Source of the DNA: JBLIDK01 sp047632595
Lineage (GTDB): Bacteria > Bacteroidota > Bacteroidia > Sphingobacteriales > Sphingobacteriaceae
Length of the DNA stretch: 54,408 nt
NCBI GenBank assembly: GCA_047632595.1
Contig: JBLIDK010000009.1
Span: forward strand, 1 to 54,408
Direction of reading: 5' to 3'
Below, piece by piece: positions 1-8,035 of this stretch. Each line of letters starts with the position of its first letter. The first letter of the stretch is position 1. The notes beneath the pieces are model-generated. The model saw nothing but the letters and a program-made list of their open reading frames with translations. It had not been told where the DNA came from and searched no databases. The position numbers were made by a program, and so were the translations under genes.

Positions 1-2
1 AT

Positions 3-59
3 TTTATTTGGATTAAAGCTTCAAAACCAACAACAGTTAAAGTGACCCGTCCTGAATAA
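3..59 (+). CDS. C-terminal tail of an unidentified protein, cut by the window start
   Basis: The third frame is open from the first bases to a TAA at 57-59 and encodes about 18 residues ending in a basic stretch (TTVKVTRPE). The other two forward frames stop earlier, and a strong terminator lies 36 bases downstream, which fits the end of a real transcription unit. Too little is visible to name the family. This could also be chance coding. Confidence 0.4.
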   Translation, partial: FIWIKASKPTTVKVTRPE

Positions 60-95
60 CTGCTTCAGGTTTTTATTAAGGTAAAAAAAATTATT

Positions 96-132
96 AAACC
101 TCAACAACAAGCTAGTTGTTGAGGTTTTTTTT
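96..132 (+). terminator. Rho-independent terminator
   Basis: A perfect 13-bp inverted repeat (96-108 with 115-127) around a 6-base loop is followed by a run of T to 132. It would end transcription from the gene cut off at the left edge. Confidence 0.85.
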
Positions 133-284
133 GTGTGCCGTGAATGGTAAATATAGTTCCTTAAATGAATGTCCCAAAGGGTATAAATCCCAAAGCAAAG
201 CAAGTAGTAAGGTTGCTAGTCGTAAGGTTAAGACTGAAATAAGCCAGGTTGTGAGGTTGTTGCCGACGAACAGAAACCGGATAA

Positions 285-485
285 GAGGCTTGGCCTTTAG
301 CTTCAACCTCATCAGAAGTTGCTTATAGATTGCAAAAAGAGGCATTCGATTACTTAGATGCACCTATAGTTAGAGTATGTGGTGCTGATGTGCCTATGCC
401 ATATTCTAAGGTTTACGTTGATGCCTATGGCCCACATTTAAAAGACATGGTAGATGCGGCGCAAACTGTGCTTTATAAGAAATAA
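285..485 (+). pseudogene. Orphan C-terminal fragment of pyruvate dehydrogenase E1 beta subunit (pdhB-like)
   Basis: The frame from 285 to the TAA at 483-485 encodes about 66 residues that look like the end of the transketolase C-terminal domain of pyruvate/2-oxo acid dehydrogenase E1 beta: EAWPLAS, then a helix with FDYLDAP, then ADVPMPY, then a lysine-rich end. An in-frame stop lies just upstream (282-284), there is no start codon before the conserved block, and the 150 bases upstream show no convincing E1 beta sequence in any frame. A full-length subunit is about 325 residues, so roughly four fifths is missing. It may be a decayed duplicate, a recombination scar or an assembly join. Confidence 0.7.
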
Positions 486-487
486 AA

Positions 488-521
488 AAAGCATCCGTCG
501 GCCGTGGCTAACGAATGCTTT
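488..521 (-). terminator. Rho-independent terminator, possibly bidirectional
   Basis: An 11-bp inverted repeat with one mismatch (488-498 with 511-521) is flanked on the minus-strand exit side by a run of seven T (complement of the A run at 484-490). It sits between the pdhB-like fragment and the convergent T9SS gene and suits the minus-strand gene best. Confidence 0.7.
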
Positions 522-546
522 ACATTCTTTAAAGTAGAGTACCTTG

Positions 547-1254
547 TTATTCTTTTACAAATTTCTTAGTGTACTTAATTCCATTGCTATAGCTTTGGAA
601 AAAGTAAATACCTGTACTTAATTCATTAACCATTACAGTTTGAGTTGTATTTGGTTGGTTTAGAACTCCAGATTGAACTACATTTCCTTTAGCAGAAATT
701 ACTCTGTAATCAGCAATACTACCAATATTTACCACATTTAAGTGAGTAGTTGCATACGTGTTGGAAAGATAAACAGGCTCTATATTAGAAAGTGTCTTTA
801 TTGAAGTTCCAGTCTGTCCAATGGAAAAAACCATAGATCTACACGTTGAGTCAGCTTCATTGTCGGCATCAAAAAAGCAAAAACGCTGTATAGTTACTCC
901 ATTTTGAGGTACTTGATCACCATTTTTGTCAGGGTCTACATATCCTTTGAAAAGTTTTATTGTATCGCCAGGCCCACATTTTTCTGTTGTTGGAGCTTCA
1001 TTTGTTTCCGGTCCATAGCAAAGTGTCCAGCAAAAGAAAGCGCTATGGTCGTTAGCGGTATCATTATAAACCCTTCTAACATTCATATTCATAGTGTCCA
1101 TTCCAATGTTTTTCACATAAATATATCCTTCATATTCTCCAGTAAAAACTTCTGGGCTTGTAACAGTATCGATACTTTCCACAATTTCTATGCTTTGACT
1201 ATTTGAAATTAAGGTAGTTAGGGCAATTATGCCGAGCAGGATGATCTTTTTCAT
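547..1254 (-). CDS. Secreted protein with T9SS C-terminal sorting domain
   Basis: This 235-residue protein has an N-terminal signal peptide (about residues 1-20, hydrophobic LLGIIALTTLI core). A mid-section of about 140 residues carries several cysteines (FFCWTLCYG, KCGPGD, RFCFF, STCRS) and polar residues. The last 75 residues have the beta-sandwich pattern of a type A T9SS sorting domain, with a late LSTGIYFF strand and a basic end. I infer Sec export and then T9SS surface delivery or secretion. The middle domain resembles no enzyme I know; the cysteines may form disulfides. A TATCTTTG box lies 20 bases upstream and a terminator follows. It shares the divergent promoter region with the Omp28-like gene. 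Confidence 0.8.
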   Translation of the reverse strand: MKKIILLGIIALTTLISNSQSIEIVESIDTVTSPEVFTGEYEGYIYVKNIGMDTMNMNVRRVYNDTANDHSAFFCWTLCYGPETNEAPTTEKCGPGDTIKLFKGYVDPDKNGDQVPQNGVTIQRFCFFDADNEADSTCRSMVFSIGQTGTSIKTLSNIEPVYLSNTYATTHLNVVNIGSIADYRVISAKGNVVQSGVLNQPNTTQTVMVNELSTGIYFFQSYSNGIKYTKKFVKE

Positions 1255-1274
1255 GATTTAAAATTAATTAATAC

Positions 1275-1282
1275 CAAAGATA
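1275..1282 (-). promoter_or_regulatory. -7 promoter box for the minus-strand T9SS gene
   Basis: The minus strand reads TATCTTTG, matching the Bacteroidota TAnnTTTG element, 20 bases before the ATG at 1254. No convincing -33 TTG is seen at normal spacing. Confidence 0.5.
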
Positions 1283-1296
1283 ATAAAAATAAAAGC

Positions 1297-1326
1297 TTTG
1301 TCAGTATTCGTAATTTTGTATATTTG
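1297..1326 (+). promoter_or_regulatory. Bacteroidota-type promoter (TTTG, 18-bp spacer, TATATTTG)
   Basis: TTTG at 1297-1300 and TATATTTG at 1319-1326 are separated by 18 bases, close to the usual TTTG-N19-TAnnTTTG. The predicted start of transcription near 1331-1333 excludes the upstream TTG/ATG codons at 1324 and 1327 and supports the ATG at 1354 for the Omp28-like gene. Confidence 0.65.
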
Positions 1327-1353
1327 ATGTCACTGAATTGTAAAAATAATACT

Positions 1354-3393
1354 ATGAATATAAAAACTATTTCTTTTTTAGTTGCAGTGCTAACTGCAAC
1401 ATTAAGCTACGGGCAGTTAGCTCCTAGACTTGTACTGCTAGAACACTTTACTCAAGCATCTTGCGGACCTTGCGCTACATATAATCCAGCTGTTGAAGTT
1501 TTAATGAGTAACAATGATGGAACAATCATTGATGTAAAATATCAAACATCATGGCCTGGATATGATCCAATGCACAATCAAAATCCAACTGATCCTAATA
1601 ATAGAGTATCTTACTATAGTGTAAATGGAGTACCAAATTCCGTATTAGATGGTAATACTTATAATGGTCACCCAAGCGGATGGAATCAATCAAACATTAA
1701 TACAAGAGCTGCAGATTCTTCAGCATTTTTAATGACAATAGAACATACAATGACTACTACGGATAGTGTTTTTATTGATGTAACTATCGAAGCTGTAGCA
1801 GATATCTCTGGAACTTTTGTACTTCAAACGCTAATAACTGAAAAGTTAATTGAATTTGATGATGCACCAGGAACAAACGGCGAAACAGAATTTAGAAATG
1901 TTACTCGAGCTATGCTGCCAAGTGCAACAGGAGTTGCTCTAGAAAATGACTGGATAATTGGTATGGATACAACTATTTCATTGGCTTGGAGTATTGAAAA
2001 ATTCATCTACGATAGAGGTAGAATTCAAGCGGTTGCTTTTGTTCAAAATAATGCTACTAAAAGAGTAGAGCAAGCGGCTATCGATAAATCTGATATTACT
2101 TTCACTTTAGAAAGTATAGCTTCAGAAGCTAGTTTATTAGCTGGTGAAGCAGATACTGCAAACTTTACAGTTGAATTTAATACTACGTTAGGTGTTGAAG
2201 CAGATTATAATGTTGCAATCGATAATTCTGAATTACCTTCTGGTTACGAAGGTTGGTTTGAAGTTGATGGAACAAAATACACTGACAATGCTGTTGTTAC
2301 TCTTCCAGCTAACAGCACAACAAACTTTGATGTTTTTGTTAAAACTAACACTACATTAAACCAATTAGGAAGTTCTTATTTAGTTATCAATCCAGTTGAT
2401 ACTTTCCCTCAATACAAAGAGTTTGTATCAGTAACGGCAATTGGTAAAATTAACTTCTTATATGCTAACAAGGCTGAATTAGACGGTGGAAATACATTTA
2501 AAACTGGTTTAGCTTTAGCTAGTGAAAGTTATGTAACGCTTTCAGAAGCAGCTTTAAAATCAACTTCTGAAGAGTCATTAACTCCTGAAAATGTTTTTGC
2601 AATTGTATATAACATTGGTTATGACCCTGAAGCTATTACAGGAGCAGAAGCAGCATTGTTGATGAGCTATTTAGATAAAGGTGGTAACCTTTTTATAACA
2701 GGTCAAACAATTGGAGATAATGTTGATAAAACTTCAAATGTTGATAAAATTCTTTTCTACAACAACTATTTAGGAGCATCTTACTTAGGAAAAGGAACAA
2801 ATGAGACTGCAGTTAATGTAACACCACATCCGGATGATAAAGGATTATTTAATACTTTACCAGATGCACAATTGAGAGCTGTTAATGGTAGTACAATTGA
2901 AAAGATTTCTAATAACGGTGATGAATCTCATCCAATAGCTTACTATGACAATCAGATAGACGAATTAGCTGGTGTAAGAAACGGTAATGATGAAACTTTT
3001 AAAGTAGTTTACTTTCCATTCTTATTTGAAACATTTAGTGCTTCTTTTGGAACTTCTGCTTTTACTAACAAAGCTATTAATCTTTCTGCAAAATGGTTTA
3101 GAGGTGAGATTTCTTCAGCAGAATTTGATATCGCAATGGCGGAAATCACTGCTTTGTATCCTAACCCAATTAACGTTGGAAATGATGCAACAATTGAATT
3201 CGAAGCTTTATCAAATCAAGTTGAATTAACTATAACTGACGTTCAAGGAAGAACAGTTCTTTCAAACGTTTTAAACGTAGCAACAGGAAAGCAAGTTCTT
3301 ACTATACCTACTAGTTCTTTAACTAAAGGTATGTATGTAGTAAACTTATCAACTAATGGTAAAGTAGCTACATCTAAATTATCAGTGAACTAA
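1354..3393 (+). CDS. Omp28-like thioredoxin-fold surface protein with T9SS sorting domain
   Basis: The start at 1354 gives 679 residues beginning with a clear signal peptide; upstream in-frame starts at 1324/1327 overlap the promoter. Residues about 20-220 form an Omp28-type thioredoxin-like domain with the motif SCGPC, followed by GVPNSVLDG, the equivalent of the cis-Pro region in thioredoxins. The middle (about 230-590) has beta-rich Ig-like stretches and a GATase-like segment with the motif GGNLFITGQ. The last 80 residues start with LYPNP and end in KLSVN, a type A T9SS sorting domain. I infer a cell-surface or secreted protein that can hold or exchange disulfides; its partner is unknown. 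It leads a four-gene forward cluster with TlpA-like, DUF6029 and Omp28 lipoprotein genes, though a terminator separates it from the rest. Confidence 0.85.
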   Translation: MNIKTISFLVAVLTATLSYGQLAPRLVLLEHFTQASCGPCATYNPAVEVLMSNNDGTIIDVKYQTSWPGYDPMHNQNPTDPNNRVSYYSVNGVPNSVLDGNTYNGHPSGWNQSNINTRAADSSAFLMTIEHTMTTTDSVFIDVTIEAVADISGTFVLQTLITEKLIEFDDAPGTNGETEFRNVTRAMLPSATGVALENDWIIGMDTTISLAWSIEKFIYDRGRIQAVAFVQNNATKRVEQAAIDKSDITFTLESIASEASLLAGEADTANFTVEFNTTLGVEADYNVAIDNSELPSGYEGWFEVDGTKYTDNAVVTLPANSTTNFDVFVKTNTTLNQLGSSYLVINPVDTFPQYKEFVSVTAIGKINFLYANKAELDGGNTFKTGLALASESYVTLSEAALKSTSEESLTPENVFAIVYNIGYDPEAITGAEAALLMSYLDKGGNLFITGQTIGDNVDKTSNVDKILFYNNYLGASYLGKGTNETAVNVTPHPDDKGLFNTLPDAQLRAVNGSTIEKISNNGDESHPIAYYDNQIDELAGVRNGNDETFKVVYFPFLFETFSASFGTSAFTNKAINLSAKWFRGEISSAEFDIAMAEITALYPNPINVGNDATIEFEALSNQVELTITDVQGRTVLSNVLNVATGKQVLTIPTSSLTKGMYVVNLSTNGKVATSKLSVN

Positions 3394-3418
3394 GAAAAAA
3401 GTATTAATTAGTACATTT

Positions 3419-3451
3419 AACAGCAGAGGATTAAACCTCTGCTGTTTTTTT
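3419..3451 (+). terminator. Rho-independent terminator
   Basis: A perfect 11-bp inverted repeat (3419-3429 with 3436-3446, loop ATTAAA) runs into T to 3451. It lies between the Omp28-like gene and the TlpA-like gene, only 13 bases before the next start, so it may attenuate rather than fully stop read-through. Confidence 0.85.
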
Positions 3452-3463
3452 ATCTCTTAACCT

Positions 3464-3964
3464 ATGATGAAAAAATATATCCTAATAGCTATTTTCTCAA
3501 TTTTTGCCACTGCTGCATTTGCGCAAACTACGAGCCTACCAAATATTTCAGTAAAAAGCTTAGACGGCACAACCGTAAATATTGCTGATATCGACAACGA
3601 AGGGAAACCAATTGTTTTATCATTTTGGGCACTTTGGTGTAAGCCATGTATAACTGAGTTAACTAATATTAATGAAGTTTATGCCGATTGGGAAGAAGAA
3701 ACCGGTGTTAAAATTTATGCTGTTTCAATCGACGATTCAAGAAATTCATCAAGAGTATTACCATTTGTTAACGCAAGAAGTTGGGAATACGATGTTCTTT
3801 TAGATGCAAATGGCGATTTAAAAAGAGCAATGAATGTGGTAAATGTCCCTCATACTTTTTTACTTGATGGGAATAAGAATATAGTTTACCAACACACTTC
3901 ATACTCTCCTGGAGATGAAGAAGAATTATTCGAAAAAATTCTTGAGTTAAGTAATCCAAATTAA
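3464..3964 (+). CDS. TlpA-like periplasmic thioredoxin family protein
   Basis: 166 residues. A signal peptide (about 1-20, ending AFAQ) is followed by a TlpA/ResA/AhpC-TSA-like thioredoxin fold. The redox centre reads FWALWCKPC, and the cis-proline loop reads NVPHTFLLDG. Family members reduce or oxidise disulfides in exported proteins, using electrons from a membrane partner. It starts 13 bases after a terminator; two consecutive ATG codons (3464 and 3467) are equally possible. It ends 5 bases before the DUF6029 gene, which points to co-expression. I infer that it serves the neighbouring CxxC-bearing Omp28 proteins; the sequence does not show the direction of electron flow. Confidence 0.85.
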   Translation: MMKKYILIAIFSIFATAAFAQTTSLPNISVKSLDGTTVNIADIDNEGKPIVLSFWALWCKPCITELTNINEVYADWEEETGVKIYAVSIDDSRNSSRVLPFVNARSWEYDVLLDANGDLKRAMNVVNVPHTFLLDGNKNIVYQHTSYSPGDEEELFEKILELSNPN

Positions 3965-3969
3965 TTACT

Positions 3970-5589
3970 ATGTTAGCAAGAGTAGCTTTACTCTTTAGTA
4001 TTGTAGGAGTTGTTTTTACTAGTTATGGTCAGTCTGAAGAAGGGCGCTTAACTGGTAACATTCAATCTGATATTCAATACTATTTAGAAGACACTATTAT
4101 AGGTGCAGAAAAGGTTGATGAGAAAATTAGGTCGAACACCTATGCTCAAATTGATTATGCTAAAGGCAACTTTAGGGCTGGTGTGCGATTAGAATCGTAC
4201 GAAAGAGCTTTAATTGGTTACGATCCTTTATACAATGGAACGGGTATCGCTAATAGATATATTCGATATCAAACCGACCTTATTACGCTTACTGTAGGTA
4301 ATTTTTACGACCAATTTGGCTCTGGAATGATTTTCAGAACTTATGAAGATCGTTTTTTGGGTATTGACAATTCGCTTGACGGACTTCATGTTTTAGTTAC
4401 TCCATTACCTGGTGTACAAATAAAAGTTCTTTCTGGTCGCCAGCGATTGTTCTTTACAAAAGGTGAAGGAATTGTTCGGGGTGCCGATGGAGAATGGTTT
4501 ATAAACGAATCGTTCGAATCGCTAATCGATAAAAAATCAAAAATAATTTTAGGAGCAGGAGTTATCAGTAAGTTTCAAGCGGATGATGACCCGGTTTACA
4601 ACTTACCTGAGAATGTTGCGGCATATGCAGGTAGATTCAACCTAATTAGAGGCGGCTTTAGTTTACAAAGTGAGGTTGCCTATAAAATTAACGATCCATC
4701 ATTAACGAATAACTTTTCATACAACGAGGGTAAAGGCTTTATGGTTACCTCATCGTACTCACAAAAAGGTTTTAGCGTAAGTGGAGGAGTAAAGCGAATT
4801 GATAATATGGACTTTAGATCTGACAGAAATGCTGGAAACAACAATCTAACGCTAAGTTTCTTACCAGCCTTTACCAAGCAGCATACTTATCAATTAGCTG
4901 CATACTATCCTTATGGAACTCAACCCAACGGAGAAATTGCTTTGCAAGGTGAAGTATCGTACAAAGTTCCAAAAGGGTCTCAACTTGGTGGAAAATACGG
5001 TACTCAAGTTACTGTTAGTCATAGTACGGTTAGAACAAATAATAAAGCGATTAATGCTTTCTCAAGAATTTATGATGAGGATTTTATCTCAACAGGGGAT
5101 GTTTTACTATTCAGAGAAAACAACATAGAAATCAACCGTAAGTTTAATAAAAAGTGGAAAGGTAATTTCCAGTACTTAAGTATGATTTACGATAAAGACC
5201 GTATTGAACAACAAGCAGGTTTTGGGAAAGTATTTGCAACTATTGGTGTCGCAGATATCACCTATAAAATTAACCGTAAGAACGCTATTAGAACAGAGTT
5301 TCAAGCAATGTTTACTGAGCAAGACCAAGGAAATTGGGCTATGGCTTTAGCAGAATACACAGTTTCTCCTCATTGGTTTATAGCTGTAATCGACGAGTAT
5401 AATTATGGCAATGACGTTGAAAAGAAACGAGTTCATTACTTAAATACAAATGTTGGATACGTTCAAGGGTCATCAAGAATTGCCTTGGCTTACGGAAAAC
5501 AACGTGCGGGAATAATTTGTGTTGGTGGAGTATGTAGAGTGCTTCCAGCAACAAACGGTTTACGATTATCAATAAGTACATCTTTCTAA
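3970..5589 (+). CDS. DUF6029 family outer-membrane beta-barrel protein
   Basis: 539 residues with a signal peptide ending near SYGQ, then alternating amphipathic strands typical of an outer-membrane barrel (for example NTYAQIDY, FRAGVRLESY, ITLTVGNFYDQFG) and a C-terminal aromatic end (ISTSF). I recognise the overall pattern of the DUF6029 family, which in Bacteroidota often sits beside Omp28 and TlpA genes. Its function is unknown. It is 5 bases after the thioredoxin gene and 1 base before the Omp28 lipoprotein gene, so the three are almost certainly one unit. A barrel that docks or exports the thiol proteins is an inference only. Confidence 0.8.
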   Translation: MLARVALLFSIVGVVFTSYGQSEEGRLTGNIQSDIQYYLEDTIIGAEKVDEKIRSNTYAQIDYAKGNFRAGVRLESYERALIGYDPLYNGTGIANRYIRYQTDLITLTVGNFYDQFGSGMIFRTYEDRFLGIDNSLDGLHVLVTPLPGVQIKVLSGRQRLFFTKGEGIVRGADGEWFINESFESLIDKKSKIILGAGVISKFQADDDPVYNLPENVAAYAGRFNLIRGGFSLQSEVAYKINDPSLTNNFSYNEGKGFMVTSSYSQKGFSVSGGVKRIDNMDFRSDRNAGNNNLTLSFLPAFTKQHTYQLAAYYPYGTQPNGEIALQGEVSYKVPKGSQLGGKYGTQVTVSHSTVRTNNKAINAFSRIYDEDFISTGDVLLFRENNIEINRKFNKKWKGNFQYLSMIYDKDRIEQQAGFGKVFATIGVADITYKINRKNAIRTEFQAMFTEQDQGNWAMALAEYTVSPHWFIAVIDEYNYGNDVEKKRVHYLNTNVGYVQGSSRIALAYGKQRAGIICVGGVCRVLPATNGLRLSISTSF

Positions 5590-5590
5590 T

Positions 5591-6403
5591 ATGAAGAATT
5601 TAGCTTTTTTAGTTATTGCTTTAGTGTTTTTTGGTTGCGATCAAATTACCGAGCCATATGACGAAAATTTTGTGATTGAAGGTGAGAAAGTGATTCTTTT
5701 AGAAGATTTCACTGGACACACTTGTAGTAATTGCCCAGCCGCATCTGTTACTGCAAAATCTCTTTTAGATGTTTATGGCGATAATTTAGTTGTTGTGGCA
5801 ACACACAATACACAGTTTGCCGATCCTAAGGGGAATTTATCAGCTGATTACAGAACCGAAACAGGTGAGGAGTTAGATAACATCTTTTCAATTCAAGAGG
5901 CGGGTTTGCCAAAGGGTATGATTAACAGAGTGGAATATGAAAACACTTTGTTAATGAATCACACCGCTTGGGGTTCTGCTGTAGCTGAAGCTTTAAGGGC
6001 ACCTGCAACTCATAACATTGAACTTATAGCCACATTCGACGAGAGAACTCGCGAGGTTGTTCTTAATGCAGAAATTGAATTTTTGAATTTTGGAACAAAA
6101 ACTACACAATTGGTTGTTTACGCGTTAGAAGATAGCATCGTTTCGCCTCAGAAAAATGAAACTGAATTTGTTGTGGATTATGTTCATAATCATATGCTAA
6201 GAATGAACGTTTCTGCTGGTGGCACCTTTGGAGATAAAGTAACTAACGTTGAAGTTGGGCCAGGTACTAAAATTAACAAAACCTATACTTTCACATTACC
6301 TGAAGAGTACCGTGAGAATCATATTGACCTAGTAGCTTATGTTCATGATAATTCTACAAAAGAAGTGTTTCAAGCTCAAAAACTACATTTGATTAAAGAA
6401 TAA
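5591..6403 (+). CDS. Omp28-related lipoprotein with CxxC motif
   Basis: 270 residues. The N-terminus ends in a lipobox (VFFGC, Cys about residue 16), so the protein should be lipidated. The body is an Omp28-type thioredoxin-like domain: LLEDFTGHTCSNCPAA gives the CxxC, and GLPKGMINR fits the cis-Pro region. The C-terminal part is a beta-rich immunoglobulin-like domain. It lacks a T9SS sorting domain, unlike the larger Omp28-like protein at 1354, so the two paralogues reach the envelope by different routes. It follows DUF6029 with a one-base gap. A role as membrane-anchored thiol partner is plausible but unproven. Confidence 0.85.
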   Translation: MKNLAFLVIALVFFGCDQITEPYDENFVIEGEKVILLEDFTGHTCSNCPAASVTAKSLLDVYGDNLVVVATHNTQFADPKGNLSADYRTETGEELDNIFSIQEAGLPKGMINRVEYENTLLMNHTAWGSAVAEALRAPATHNIELIATFDERTREVVLNAEIEFLNFGTKTTQLVVYALEDSIVSPQKNETEFVVDYVHNHMLRMNVSAGGTFGDKVTNVEVGPGTKINKTYTFTLPEEYRENHIDLVAYVHDNSTKEVFQAQKLHLIKE

Positions 6404-6440
6404 TTTAAATTATTCGCATTTAATAGTTGGTGGTCCAAAA

Positions 6441-6468
6441 AAAAGCCACTAGTTTTTGCGAATGGCTT
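6441..6468 (-). terminator. Rho-independent terminator of glyA
   Basis: On the minus strand a short stem (6463-6468 with 6443-6448) is followed by a run of eight T (complement of the A run at 6437-6444). It lies 22 bases after the glyA stop codon. Confidence 0.6.
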
Positions 6469-6489
6469 CAAAATCTTATTGAGTAACAA

Positions 6490-7770
6490 TTAACTCAATT
6501 CAGGATAAAGCGGAAACTTACTCATCAGTTCATTCACATCCTGGCGAACAGTATTAATTACCTTTTCGTTATCAGGATCCATTACCATTTTATCGATCAA
6601 CTCAACAATTGGTTCCATATCTGTATCCATCATTCCTCTTGAAGTAATTGCTGGAGTTCCAAGACGTATTCCAGAAGTGACAAACGGACTCTTATCATCA
6701 AATGGCACCATATTTTTATTTACAGTAATGTCTGCAAGAACTAAGGCATTCTCCATTTGCTTTCCAGTAACGTTTTTAGATCGCAGGTCAATCAACATAC
6801 AGTGATTGTCTGTTCCGCCACTAATAACTTCGTAGCCACGCTTTACAAAGGCTGCGGCCATTGCTTGGGCATTCTTACCTACTTGTTTCTGGTAGTTGCC
6901 AAACTCGTCTGTTAATGCTTCACCAAAGGCAATTGCTTTAGCAGCAATAACATGTTCTAATGGACCACCTTGTGTTCCTGGAAAAACTCCGCTATCTAAT
7001 AATGAAGACATCATTCTCGTTACTCCTTTTGGAGATTTTAAACCGAACGGGTTTTCAAAATCTTCTCCCATCATAATTAAACCACCTCTTGGACCTCTTA
7101 AAGTTTTATGAGTAGTAGTTGTTATAATATGACAATGCTTAATTGGATCGTTCAATAATCCTTTGGCAATCATTCCGGCAGGGTGAGAAATATCAGCCAT
7201 TAATAAAGCACCAACCGAATCTGCAATGCTACGCATTCTTGCATAATCCCAATCTCTACTGTATGCTGATGCTCCTGCAATAATTAATTTTGGCTTTTCT
7301 TTTTTAGCCGTTGCTTCCATTACATCGTAATCTAAGCGACCAGTTTCTTTTGATACTCCGTAAAAAGTAGGGTTGTATAATTTACCGCTAAAGTTCACAC
7401 TTGAACCATGAGTTAAATGACCACCATGACTTAAATCAAAACCTAAAATAGTATCACCTGGCTTTAAAACAGCAAGCATTACAGCCGCATTTGCCTGTGC
7501 ACCACTGTGTGGTTGAACATTTGCCCATTTAGCACCAAAAAGCTCTTTTATTCTTTCAATTGCAAGGTTTTCTGTCTCATCTACGTGCTTGCAACCACCG
7601 TAATATCGTTTTCCTGGTAGACCTTCAGCATATTTATTGGTCATAACAGAGCCCATTGCTTCCATTACTTGTAGACTTGTAAAATTTTCTGAAGCAATTA
7701 GTTCAATACCTTCACGCTGTCGTTGAAGTTCTTTATTAATTATGTCAAATACTAGTTGGTCTCTTTTCAT
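6490..7770 (-). CDS. glyA: Serine hydroxymethyltransferase
   Basis: 426 residues, normal length for GlyA. The enzyme interconverts serine and glycine with transfer of a one-carbon unit to tetrahydrofolate, using pyridoxal phosphate in the cytosol. Visible signatures are ELIASENFTS near the N-terminus, PGKRYYGG, the substrate-pocket SGAQAN, and the PLP lysine in TTTHKTLRGPRGG. It is monocistronic: a TAAATTTG box lies 19 bases upstream, and a terminator lies just downstream. It diverges from the nucleotidyltransferase operon. Confidence 0.97.
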   Translation of the reverse strand: MKRDQLVFDIINKELQRQREGIELIASENFTSLQVMEAMGSVMTNKYAEGLPGKRYYGGCKHVDETENLAIERIKELFGAKWANVQPHSGAQANAAVMLAVLKPGDTILGFDLSHGGHLTHGSSVNFSGKLYNPTFYGVSKETGRLDYDVMEATAKKEKPKLIIAGASAYSRDWDYARMRSIADSVGALLMADISHPAGMIAKGLLNDPIKHCHIITTTTHKTLRGPRGGLIMMGEDFENPFGLKSPKGVTRMMSSLLDSGVFPGTQGGPLEHVIAAKAIAFGEALTDEFGNYQKQVGKNAQAMAAAFVKRGYEVISGGTDNHCMLIDLRSKNVTGKQMENALVLADITVNKNMVPFDDKSPFVTSGIRLGTPAITSRGMMDTDMEPIVELIDKMVMDPDNEKVINTVRQDVNELMSKFPLYPELS

Positions 7771-7789
7771 GAAATACGGTTTTGAAGCA

Positions 7790-7797
7790 CAAATTTA
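7790..7797 (-). promoter_or_regulatory. -7 promoter box for glyA
   Basis: The minus strand reads TAAATTTG, 19 bases before the glyA ATG. No TTG is seen at normal -33 spacing. Confidence 0.5.
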
Positions 7798-7828
7798 GTC
7801 GAATAGTGGGAATGATACACCTTTATTT

Positions 7829-7900
7829 CAAATTTCACTTAAAAAACATTGTAATTACTTTGACTCAGTTAAGATTAAAGGGTTTTTTTAGTGAAATTTG
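7829..7900. repeat. 18-bp near-perfect inverted repeat in the glyA/nucleotidyltransferase gap
   Basis: Positions 7829-7846 (CAAATTTCACTTAAAAAA) and 7883-7900 are inverted copies with one mismatch out of 18, separated by 36 bases. It is not followed by a T run in the terminator sense for either flanking gene, which both point away. It may be a regulator site, the ends of a tiny mobile-element remnant, or a structured leader. Confidence 0.6.
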
Positions 7901-8001
7901 AATGCAGCTAGCTGAAAGTCTAAAGCTGTGAGCTTATTGTTATCGATCGTAGCTTGCAGCTTGTTGCTTTAAGCTTTTACCTATAAATCAGGTTAAATAC
8001 A

Positions 8002-8009
8002 TAACTTTG
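8002..8009 (+). promoter_or_regulatory. -7 promoter box for the envelope operon
   Basis: TAACTTTG matches TAnnTTTG and ends 26 bases before the ATG at 8036. No clear -33 element is seen. Confidence 0.5.
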
Positions 8010-8035
8010 TCAAAGATTAGGCATACATTCAACTT

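Noticed and set aside
112..363. Minus-strand frame of 83 codons at the left edge
   Set aside because: It runs antisense through the terminator and the pdhB-like fragment, has no recognisable motif and no promoter.
904..1206. Plus-strand frame of 100 codons
   Set aside because: Shadow of the minus-strand T9SS gene; biased composition and no family.
1324..1353. Earlier TTG/ATG starts for the Omp28-like gene
   Set aside because: They fall within or right after the -7 box and would bury the signal peptide.
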